From contig CM033712.1 in assembly GCA_019671005.1 (NCBI GenBank), positions 76,582,479-76,646,478 on the forward strand: a stretch of DNA of 64,000 bases, read 5' to 3'. The DNA is from Hibiscus mutabilis. Its lineage: Eukaryota > Streptophyta > Magnoliopsida > Malvales > Malvaceae. The translations under genes and the position numbers were made by a program. This document shows positions 1 through 8,832 of this stretch, in pieces. How positions within the stretch are numbered: the stretch's first letter is position 1; each line of letters opens with the position of its first letter. The notes under the pieces were generated by a model. It was given only the letters and a program-made list of their open reading frames with translations, had not been told where the DNA came from and made no database searches.

Positions 1-525
1 CTTCCCCTTATTACTAAAACCCTAAGTTTTCCGCATGGCTCTATTGGGGTGGCTCTAAGTTCTCAAATAGTTGAGTTCTAAAAGGTACATGAGCTGTCCT
101 TGTTGTCCCCAACTAAGGGTAGCAAAGCCTCTGGTTCTCACCCATTATACGTTTCAAACGAACCAAGTTCAACTCAGGAGGACTCACTTCCTATGTCTTC
201 TCGAAGAATCAGTATCCTTATGAAGACATGAGGCATATGAGACCCGAAGGTACTTGCTAGGCTCATACAGAGAATCAATATTCTGACATGAGCGAAGCAT
301 TTTCCCCTCACTTAAAAATTGGGTGGAGCTCGGGAATAGAGCTTTTTGTAATAATTTTAAAATGCGTAAAATAGAATTACATTCATTAAGCAGACAAATA
401 AATTGAAAGCTTTGTGAACTTGCAAATTCCATTTTTTTTAAATAACATTTTTGAAAACAATTTGTGGCCTGACCCTCTTTTTGTTTTTTAAAAAAACAAA
501 AATATCCCCAGTGGAGTCGCCAAGC
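1..525 (-). mobile_element. Ogre/Tat-like Ty3/gypsy element A, internal 5' leader (cut by window edge)
   Basis: Read on the minus strand this is the untranslated leader that follows the LTR at 526. It starts with the primer site (504-522) and an A-rich stretch. It then runs through a short open frame (184-432, beginning MEFASSQSF) and on past the left edge. The same leader wording (GTGGAGCTCGG, GCATGGCTCTA) is recognisable at 19200-19755 beside the LTR at 19756, so the two belong to related elements. No gag or pol is inside the window. I would not treat the 82-codon frame as a gene. Confidence 0.7.
504..522 (-). other. Primer binding site, tRNA-Arg(ACG) type, element A
   Basis: The plus strand reads ATCCCCAGTGGAGTCGCCA, the 3' end of plant tRNA-Arg(ACG) including CCA as I remember it. 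A minus-strand element would anneal that tRNA here. It lies 3 nt from the LTR boundary at 526, the normal place for a primer site, and tRNA-Arg priming is usual for Ogre/Tat elements. Confidence 0.75.
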
Positions 526-1554
526 TATCGCGACCCTTTTAGGAAAGTTTTGACGTTTTGGAAAACTTTATAAAAAAACGGAGTCGCCACCAATCTTTTT
601 TTAAAAAAGTGTGATTGGATCACTTTTAAAACAATGGTATTTTGATAAAAACGTTTTATTTATTAAAAAACATTTTGGTCCACGGAAAACAAAGAAAAAA
701 TGTTTGGGGGTCGGTTACGTGTGGGGAAGGGTTAGCACCCCCACAACGCCCAAAAACTGGTACCTAATTGATTTCAAAAAGGTGCTTTAAAATCTGGAAT
801 TTGCAAGTTCATAAAATTTCAATTTATTTGTCCGCTTAGTGAATGTAAATCTATTTTAACGGTCTTATCACCCGGGAAATAAACTTTAATCACCGTAAAC
901 ACTCTTGGCGCTAACCCGTCATTCTCGTTTGATAAGACACTGCATTAATTAACTTTTCACTTTTCGACAAATCAACAAGAAAATTAAATGTTTTAAAGTC
1001 TTTTAATTAAAATCTAATTAGTGATTAATACCTAAAGAAACATCTACTTTTATTTTAACTGTTAAGGTTTAAATACAATTAAGTGTGTCTTATTGAAAAC
1101 GAAGAATATTTTACAGCATATATGTCTCTAATCTATGTTTTAAGTCCTTAGTCCTAAGTTTTTTCACACATACATATATACATATAAGAACAAAAAGAAC
1201 ACAAAAAACTTAAATTAAATTAACTATCAAAGTAATTAAAATAAAGAAAATGGCAATTAATTTTATTTATAAAAAAATCTGTATTATGGATTAAATTAAA
1301 AGAAAACCAAAATGTGAGGGTTAATTCAAAAATAATTAAAGATTCTATGCCAAATTGAAATAAAAAATAACGTAATTGAATAGATTGAAAATGAAGAGCT
1401 GCGGCACAAGATCCAAAGAAGAAGAGCGCGGGTTATAACCGGGTTCGGGTCTGGTCAAACGGGTTAGTATATATATTAAATATTATAAACAGATTTCATT
1501 TCTCCCACTTTTATAAAAATGGATCAAAATCGGCCTTTATAATTTCTTTGTTGT

Positions 1555-1588
1555 GTTCATCGTGTTCTTCATGAAGAACACGATGAAC
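1555..1588. repeat. 34-bp perfect palindrome inside LTR A
   Basis: The left arm GTTCATCGTGTTCTTC is followed by AT and then by its exact reverse complement. In the sister LTR (about 63371-63405) the same site has a 5-nt change in the centre and arm mismatches, so perfection is specific to this copy. Confidence 0.85.
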
Positions 1589-1955
1589 ATCTGTCGTGCC
1601 GGCTATCATCCACCGACGCCGGCCGCCGTTGCCGGCGGTGAAATTCCTAGAATTCGATCAATTTTCCAGAATCTGGCAACCTAAAAAATCACGTTTTTCT
1701 CGTCAGTGCTACATTAAACAACAAAATCACGGCGGCGAAACTAAAACTAAGGTCAAATAACAAGCCCTTTCTTTATTTAAAGCAAAATTAAACATAGGAT
1801 GAGAACATTACCAGAAATCTCTGCTTTATTTCACTGGAATTTCTTGTATACACTTGCCAATTTTCTATTACTTCTCGGTTTCCAAATGTTACATATTTAG
1901 TGTTTCTGTGACTGTTGTGTGTAATTGTTGTTGTTTATAATGATTTACAGTGGGG

Positions 1956-1963
1956 TTTATATA
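1956..1963 (-). promoter_or_regulatory. TATA box in LTR A
   Basis: Minus strand reads TATATAAA followed by CCCCACTG. It is identical in the sister LTR (63773-63780), so it is conserved within the family and is the likely core promoter of the element. Confidence 0.5.
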
Positions 1964-2600
1964 GCTATTGAAATGCTTAGATTACAAGAGTAAATCCCTA
2001 ATTTCTTCCTCTAAAATTGCTTGATCTTTACCATAGCATCGATTTAGGGATTAGCTTTTCTAGTTTTGGATCCTGATTTTCCAGCTAGGGCTTCGATTTA
2101 GGGATTTAATTCCCTTTTGTCTTTATTTTTGAATTGTTGTGCTCCAATTTAGGGATTTAACCATTTTCCTTTGTTTTCATATTTCTGATCATTCGAACGA
2201 CGTCGTCGAGGAACAATCGGAGCGAGTGGAGCGTCGGAGAAGACGAAGCGAATGGCCGAAGATGAAACGCGTGCGCGCGCGTGGCTGCCACGCACGAGTG
2301 ATGATCCGCGTGATATATCCCGAAGCGATCCGAGCCGTCAAATTGTGTCCTGATCGAACGGTTGTGCAATTGAGGCATTATATCATCCCCAGCTGGCGCG
2401 ATTTTTGCCGTTAGATCCCAGATTGATCCAACGGTCTCCTTTCGGCTGCATAAAAGAATGGAAGGATTAGGGTTTTTTGGTTATAAACGGGCCAGCAGGC
2501 CCTTTTGTATAATGGACTCTATCTATTTAAATTATTTCTAATGGATCCTTTATTTATTTTATTTGAATGGGCTGTCTATTTTATTTTTTTGGGTTTTGAT

Positions 2601-4138
2601 AACTAGCCATTATATTAACTATTAACTAAGATACTAATATATAACCTATGTTAATTCTAACTACCATACCAATCATACTAATAATTGTACTAACAAATAT
2701 ACTATTATAACACACCAAGTATACATTACATGGCCCCTAAACATTTCTAATTGTTAATTATGACATTAACACTAATATATGGCGCACTTATACTAATTAT
2801 ACTAACAATGTAATACTACTAAGCTGGAAATGAAAGTTAAGAAAGTGAGGTGAAAATTCAGTGATAACAATCCTAAACTCCATTCTGAAAAGCACAGAGA
2901 TACCTTATTCTTCTATTTCTATCTTTTCTTCTTTTTATTTCCTTCATTTTTTCTCTCTCTATCCTTTTGTCTATACATCGGTTTGCTAATTATCATTTCA
3001 ACAAAGGATGCCCCAAAATCAAAATTAATAAAAGAAAAAGAATAGAATGCCTCAGATATCAAATGCAAGAGCGTCTTTGATTCAATCCTTCCAGTGATCA
3101 ACAGTTTGCCTTGGAATGTTGTAGAGATATTTGTGGTTGTGAAATTCCTCTCGGTTCATCCTCATGATTATGGTACTTGCTTGATTGGTTCGAAAACTAC
3201 TCCTTCTAGCTCTCATCAATCTTTCTCCATTCATATGTATGTTCAAGCTTTCCGACTTTTGTTTAGCCAATAGAGCACAAAAAATGTCATGCTAAGAACT
3301 CTAAGTGTAAGTGTGTCCCTGATTTTAATCAATATGGTGTCAGTGTCCTCAAGGATTCATCTTTAACGCTAGGGTATTGAACAGGTGAAGCGTAGCTCCT
3401 TATTAGATTTGTTCTTCCCTCACAGCTCCATCAGGATGCTCTGGGACTTATTCAACTTGTTCATTCATTTCCTTTTTCTTAGGGGAATTCAACTCATCAC
3501 AGCCCTTTATCTCGAGAATAATGATGGAGCATACAATAATACCCCGAGTTACTCGGCATAGTCATGATTTGAAAACTTACTCATATAGCTAAGGCTTTTA
3601 ACCTAATTAGAGTAAGTGGAGCAAAGCATCCTTATTTAGCCTTTTTGCTATAGCAGAGTACCCCTCTGTTTTTGTGTTTCTTGTTTATTATTTTTATTTT
3701 TATTTTTCTATTTTTAAGCACTCTATTTTTTGTCTTGAAGCACATTTAAGCGAATCTATTGGGCTTTTCTAGGAGATTTTCTTATCATCAAACATCCTTG
3801 GAGGAGTAATAATCTTGCTTCTCATGCTTTACCGACCAGAGCAAACTGATGAAAGATTATTCTCTATCGCTATCACAACATTCAATTGATCTCTTTCATT
3901 AGAATCAATGCCAAATCATGTACGTGATATCTGGGGTCCATAAGGGTAAGAAAGAATATATACCTATACATAATTAAGAAAAGAGCATCTTTTCTTTGAA
4001 ATAGCAAAAGCAAACATAACATAGACCTTTACAAAGGACTACTACTATTGTCTTTGGGTAAACAAAAGCAAAATTAACACACATAAAAGTAGGTAAAACA
4101 AAAAACCTAAAAATATGGATAGGATGCCCTAGAAACCC
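2601..4138. other. Unassigned AT-rich and retroelement-like sequence
   Basis: No convincing gene. Between 2600 and 2830 there are short ACTAATA-type degenerate repeats. From about 2900 to 3960 the minus strand holds short open pieces (for example 3082-3270, beginning MAKQKSESL) without a domain I recognise. They are interrupted by stops and probably belong to the gypsy debris that continues at 4139-4388. Confidence 0.4.
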
Positions 4139-4388
4139 CTGACACTTGCAACGTAGGTCAATCATCCTGACGGCTCAAACTTTCCAAAAAACTTGGCCTC
4201 TTTCTCTGAACTTTGGTTTTCCGTTCTCAAAGGAAAGTACTTCATTCTTAACAAGTTCATAGATCTTACCCTTCAAAAATATGCACTCTTCCGTTCTATG
4301 GCCAAAGTCACCGTGATGATACTCACATGGAACCCTGACACCAGACATATTGGGATTGAAATAAGTATACCGCTTCAAGGGAGGTAGC
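4139..4388 (-). pseudogene. Ty3/gypsy gag fragment with zinc knuckle
   Basis: In minus-strand translation (frame of 4175-4414) this shows a gag nucleocapsid-type motif CEYHHGDFGHRTEEC (C-x2-H-x5-H-x4-C). It is followed by FLKGKIYELVKNEVL, the usual helix after the knuckle in Tat-lineage gag proteins. The frame runs into the LTR at 4389, and the first residues of the apparent ORF are LTR-encoded, so the gag was cut by the Athila insertion. The right flank (16266 onward) carries a second, different knuckle, so the disrupted host element is itself mosaic. Confidence 0.6.
4384..4388. repeat. Target-site duplication, left copy (GTAGC)
   Basis: GTAGC directly precedes the LTR start TGTTGCG at 4389. 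The identical pentamer follows the other LTR at 16261-16265. A 5-bp duplication is standard for Ty3/gypsy integrases. Confidence 0.93.
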
Positions 4389-5929
4389 TGTTGCGCGTAA
4401 TAAGTGCTCCGCAATTGTGCAAGTGTACACGTCGCAAGTTATAGTATAAAAGATATCGTCTCCACAGGGATTGGTGCCACTTCAAGAATATAGTCTCTTG
4501 TACTATAAAAAGTAAAAACACAAATAGAAGATTATAGGAGTTTAACTAATAACTAAACTAGAAAGCAATAAAGTAAAAGAATAGATGAGATCAAATGAGA
4601 GAAAATAGGCCAAGTTATCGTGAGTTGAGGTGTGATAGTCGATTGGATCATCTTGGTAAAAGAGTGCAAGGGCAACTCAGTTGCCGTGGCAACTTGCACA
4701 GCGGGGTTGCCTAGGCAACTAGCTGGGCAACTACTTGGGCGTCTGGGCAGCAACTTCAAGGTTCGGCAGAGCGTTCTTCAATGGTTTCTTCTTATCCCTA
4801 AGTCGAAACTCTAGCTACTTATGCATGCCTTGATAATACATCCCTGAGTGAATCAAGGGTGAACAACAACCAATCTTGCACTCCTCTTATCCGTTGAAAT
4901 CCTTAACTTATTCCTAAGCCGGATTAATCTTCACCATCAATAGATTGAATAAAGATTATATTCATTCGTTTCTTGAATCTAACTCTCCCGATATTAGATA
5001 AATAGATGAAGTTACGAGATCCTCTCCCAATTCACTCGCAAACAAGAATAAGAACCAAGAATGAATAAACCTTGAATAGAAAAGTGCAAACTCTTATTAC
5101 CTAAACAAAATCCAATAGTTTCTCATAACCACAAGACACAATAACCTTAGCCAAATAGATTTAGTTCATGGCTAGGTTCCAAAGAAACACGAGATAAAGA
5201 ATTCCTAGCATGAACCTAATTGAACAAGAAAGAAAAAGATGAAGGATGAAAGAAGCCTTCTTGTCGAGATCTCCCCTTGAAGCTTGTCGAAAATTCTCTC
5301 TACTCTCCCTCTTGGAGTTGACAGCATGGCCTCTAATTTATAGGGCTAGGTCAAAGTCCTTCTTTGAGGAGGAAGTTAAGTTGGAGTTAAATTATCTTTA
5401 AAGAATATAATTCTTTATTATAATTATATTCCTTCTAGAACTTCTCCTATCTTCTTGGAATTTAATTCTTCTTTAACCTCTTCATGGAAATCAAACTCCT
5501 TTGGGATTTAGCTTTGCACCACGTCATCTTGGGCTTGTCTAGTCATCAATTTTGACTACCATATCACCTTATTCTTTGTCGACAATTGCCCTGGCAAATG
5601 GCTCGGCGTCTTCTTCAAGCATTGCCCTGGAAACTAGCTCGGCATCTCCGTCATGCATTGCCATGGCAACTAGCTCGGCATCTCCTTCATGCATTACCCT
5701 GACAACTAGCTCTAGCCTTGCTTTGGCAAGTGATTCTGCACATACACACAAAACACACCAAAGCAGCATCTTTTCCCACAAAAACAACCAAGTTATGCAA
5801 TCAAGCTCAACGATGGAAGGAAACATGGATTAATGCATGAATGACTAATTATGTAACTAATATGAGCCTAAGTCTAACAATAATATGAGTAAAAAGAGTA
5901 AGAAAAATAGTACTTTTGAACACTTATCA
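4389..5929 (-). repeat. 3' LTR of the Athila-type element (1541 bp)
   Basis: Begins TGTTGCGCG and ends ACTTATCA on the plus strand, with matching termini in the partner at 14697-16260. It differs from the partner by scattered substitutions and lacks one 23-bp module present there. It contains the dyad TTGCCGTGGCAA (4681-4692), a 36-bp minisatellite (5586-5717) and a TATA box on the minus strand (5335-5342). Confidence 0.93.
5586..5717. repeat. 36-bp minisatellite in the 3' LTR (3.7 units)
   Basis: Units start at 5586, 5622, 5658 and 5694. Each opens with TTGCCNNGGCAA-like sequence followed by CTAGCTCGGCATCTCC. Because 36 is a multiple of three, both strands stay open across it and long spurious frames arise (5552-5833 plus, 5569-5826 minus). 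I do not call those genes. Confidence 0.85.
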
Positions 5930-5940
5930 CACCCCCAAAC
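5930..5940 (-). promoter_or_regulatory. Polypurine tract of the Athila-type element
   Basis: Minus strand reads GTTTGGGGGTG immediately before the 3' LTR terminus TGATAAG. Plus-strand DNA synthesis would be primed here. Upstream (minus strand) is the context GAGGACAAGCAATAG. Confidence 0.8.
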
Positions 5941-6749
5941 TCAAACTATTGCTTGTCCTCAAGCAATGAAAACTAATAATTACCTGCCAAGACTTCAATT
6001 TTCACAAACTTAGCTTTGAACTTGATTTCAATTCTCAGAACCGGGGCACAAAGTATGATTGGCTTTTCATTTTTCAGAAAACTTAGGAGTTACTCGGAAT
6101 CAAACTATAATGCTTGTGAGTGTGTGCGTAGTTGTGTGCAAGTTGATTTTTCGGATTCTATGCAAGCAAGAGGTTTTCAAATTACTTCATTGGGTTCTTT
6201 TTAACATGTTTTAACTAGAGCCGGTTTCGGTCACCTCTAGTGTTTTGTTTTTAGTTTTCTTAAGTTAATTAATTTATTCGACTATAGCCGGTTTCGGGCA
6301 CCTCTAGCGATCAATTTTTTAGCACATGCTAGAGCCAATTTCGCCACCTCTAGCATTTATCCAATTTATATTCTAATCCCCCAATTTTTTTAATTATCAA
6401 CCTAAGTTCACTAGAATTCCTTAAATCAATCAAACCGCAACAGTGTTTCATCAAATTTAGCATCATAGTAAAATTCTAAGTTTTTCCATGGTTATCCTAG
6501 ACTAAAAATTCTATCAATTAACTGCATTGGCAAAGTCATCATCGGATATTCATCAAATCTAGGCAATTCTTATTCCAACTAAAGGCATGGCAAGCAATTT
6601 ATGTATCCTAAATGCAATACTTAAGATGAATACAACTAAACATGGTAACTAACTACTAACAATCCCCCCCAAACTCGAGTGAGGCATTGTCCTCAATGTA
6701 TGCTTTAAAGAGAAATAAAAATAAAGAAAAATAAAATGCAAACGAGGAC
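5941..6749 (-). other. Athila-type element 3' non-coding region with three stem-loop repeats
   Basis: This lies between the third ORF and the polypurine tract. It holds three related blocks of the form CTAGAGCC..GCACCTCTAG at 6215-6240, 6282-6307 and 6329-6353. The ends of each can pair (CTAGAG with CTCTAG). A second purine tract lies at 6664-6670. No coding sequence is visible, and the small plus-strand frame 6016-6204 has no support. Confidence 0.6.
6664..6670 (-). promoter_or_regulatory. Second polypurine-tract-like motif
   Basis: Minus strand reads GAGGACAATGCCTCACTCGAGTTTGGGGGGG in two parts: the GAGGACAA box (about 6685-6692) and GTTTGGGGGGG (6664-6674). This is the same two-box arrangement as the true tract at 5930-5960, repeated about 730 bp upstream. 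Confidence 0.45.
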
Positions 6750-8258
6750 TTACTCCGAGAGTTCGTTGTCGTGGATTATTAGTTTCCTTTTGGTCGGTGT
6801 CTTGATTCTCTTGCTTGAACGCGATGGTTGTTTCCTTGTTGCCGATGGTGGAATCGATCCTCGTACGGGGTTGTCCTCATCGTCCTCTTCATCAATGCCA
6901 TTGGCTTTTCGCTTAGAGGATTCAATTGGTGTGGTCTTTGTTGGTGAAATGGAGGACTCATCCAAATCTGAAAAATCAGACAATGATTCTGTACGAGTTG
7001 ATTAGGGCATAGGTGCTTTACCTTTGGCTTTTGCAGTGGTTGTCGGGATGTCTTTAGCTTTGGTTGTCGTGGCATCTTCAGGGTTGGTTGTCGTGGAGAC
7101 TGCTTGGGCAGGCGCGGTATAGGTTGCCGCTGCATTATCTATTGCGGTTGCCGTGGCGACTGCTACATTGGTTGCCGGGGCAAGGATCTCGACAAGAAAG
7201 ATTAGGAACGGCACGCGGCTGTTCGAGTACTCTTATAGGATGACTTGGGTGATGGCATTGTTGTGCTCGTTCATGTACCTCATAAACATTAGTTTTCGGT
7301 CTTCAATTTGCCTAAGGTGGCTCGCCAATGGTTGCAAGAGTGCTTCAAAGTGTCCCGGGGTTGATGGTCGAGTTGCCCGGGTATTAGGGGTTGCCGAGGC
7401 GGCAGGGGTTGTCGCGACAATTGGAGGCATTAAGGATTTTACCGGTGCCTCTCCCATTAGCTTTCAGATTTATGCTTGATTCCAACAGGACTTTGGTAGG
7501 GCCTTTTCATCGGTGGACTCACTTGGGACATGCATCTCCTTGCAAAGATTGGAAATTAAGCAAGGGAAGAAAAGAGAACCCTTATCTTTTAAGCTACATA
7601 CAAAAATCTCATCACAAATAATTTTTCCAATGTTAATGATGCGATTATGCAAAATAGAATGTATGAGCAAAAGATGTGGTATATCAACAGTAGTATTGTG
7701 TGTGGTGGGCATTAAAGAAGTTTTAACAAACTTATTCCATAGTTTTGGCTCAGGTTTAAGTCGAAGACGATTTACCGTGCCCTTGTATTTACCGTCGTTC
7801 CAATGAGTTCCCGGTAGAGTGAGTTCTTGAAGCACCTTGTCGAGTTGCTTGGGCATGATTTGATCAATAAAGCCTTGATGCTCATCCTTCTCAATTTAGA
7901 GCCCGTAAAAGGTGTTGATATTTTCAGGGCTTATGAGTATGGCCTTGTCAAAAACAAAAACATAAGGATTATCCGGGTTAGGTGAGTGAGCATAGAATTC
8001 TCTTACCTATGAGATGTTACCCGGTTTCGATTTATGGCAAAAGATTTGCCAGTTTTGATGTGCAATCATCTCGAGGATGAATGGTTCAAGGCCGAAATCT
8101 TGATGAGAGTTGGATTATTCAAAGCCTTATTCTTCGTAAATCTTTCGGCTTTCAAACTTGGAGTGAAGTCTTTCTTGAACCACCGGTGTAGCAAACTTCT
8201 TGTATCTTGGTTCTTTGGAGTTACTTGGATGAACCAAAAATTTAATTTTGGATGCCAT
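6750..8258 (-). pseudogene. Athila third ORF (env-position gene), interrupted by stop codons only
   Basis: The start is the ATG at 8258 (MASKIKFLVHPSN), a beginning typical of this gene in Athila-like elements. One reading frame runs to 6750, about 500 codons, broken by roughly eight in-frame stops but no frameshift. The part at 7470-7856 (KGTVNRLRLKPEPKLWNKFV .. LLIHSILHNRIINIGKIICDEI) resembles the plant domain called putative plant transposon protein (Pfam Transposase_32, as I recall). The part 7233-7457 is a helical stretch (HFEALLQPLASHLRQIEDRK). The tail is Ala/Thr-rich low complexity built on the TTGCC module, then a basic end. Function is unknown in the family. No transmembrane segment is obvious, so I would not call it an envelope protein. 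Confidence 0.75.
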
Positions 8259-8832
8259 AGATGATATTGGTTGTGAGTTTTGTAAAAACAAAGAAAATAA
8301 AATAAAAGAAACTAAAGAGTTGCAAGATGAAAAGTAGGAATAGGTTTCTTGGAAGTTAAGGGTGATGGGTTATATAGAAAAGATATGTAGTAAATATGGT
8401 GGGTGGGATGAATTTTGGAAAGAAGAAAAAGAGGGTTTCGGTTTAGGGGAAGGGTGACGGCTAGGGGGTTTAATTATGGTAAGTTGGAGGCTTTATATAA
8501 GCCTTAGATGAAACCCATTAATTTCCTTGTTGAAGATGTTTTCCTTCTTGAATCAAAATTCCTCCTTATCTTGAACTCTTTTCCTACAATTCAAAGACAA
8601 ATCAAATAAGGATTAAAATTAAAGATAAACTAATAAAAGAAAATAAATAAAGATGTATAAAGAAATTTTTAAACTTAAAAAGATAAATATGAAAGAAAGA
8701 TGTAGTTTTAATCTTAAAGAAAATAAATCTATCCTAAAAAAACAAATAATCAACAATAATAAAATAAAAATTAATTAGTTCGAAGAAGAAAAAAATAAAA
8801 AATAAAAATAAAATATCGAAAGGAGAGCATGC
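8259..8832 (-). other. pol to third-ORF spacer of the Athila-type element
   Basis: AT-rich spacer between the end of integrase (8833) and the third ORF. It has long A-rich runs on the plus strand (8580-8800). No ORF or motif. Confidence 0.5.

Larger units (their letters stand above)
526..2600 (-). repeat. 5' LTR of element A (right end uncertain)
   Basis: The inner end, beside the primer site, is TATCGCGACCC, a mutated TG terminus. The copy at 62342 has TGTCGCAACCC. The two copies align along their length, for example around GGAGTCGCCACCAATC, GTGTGGGGAAGGGTTAGCA and GATTTACAGTGGGGTT. A TATA box for minus-strand transcription is at 1956-1963. The outer end (right side) is not clear because no TGT..-type terminus is visible. 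LTR-like sequence fades between 2500 and 2820, so the end coordinate is approximate. Confidence 0.65.

Noticed and set aside
2139..2414. Arg-rich frames of 91 and 73 codons on opposite strands in LTR A
   Set aside because: GC-rich patch of an LTR; no motif, and the sister LTR cannot be checked because the window ends before this point.
5552..5833. Open frames on both strands in the LTR (Ser/Ala-rich proteins)
   Set aside because: Produced by a 36-bp repeat that is open in several frames; no codon bias, and it lies within a non-coding LTR. The same applies at 15845-16171.
7470..8258. Envelope glycoprotein of an endogenous retrovirus
   Set aside because: No signal peptide or transmembrane segment in the third ORF; it matches a plant domain of unknown function.
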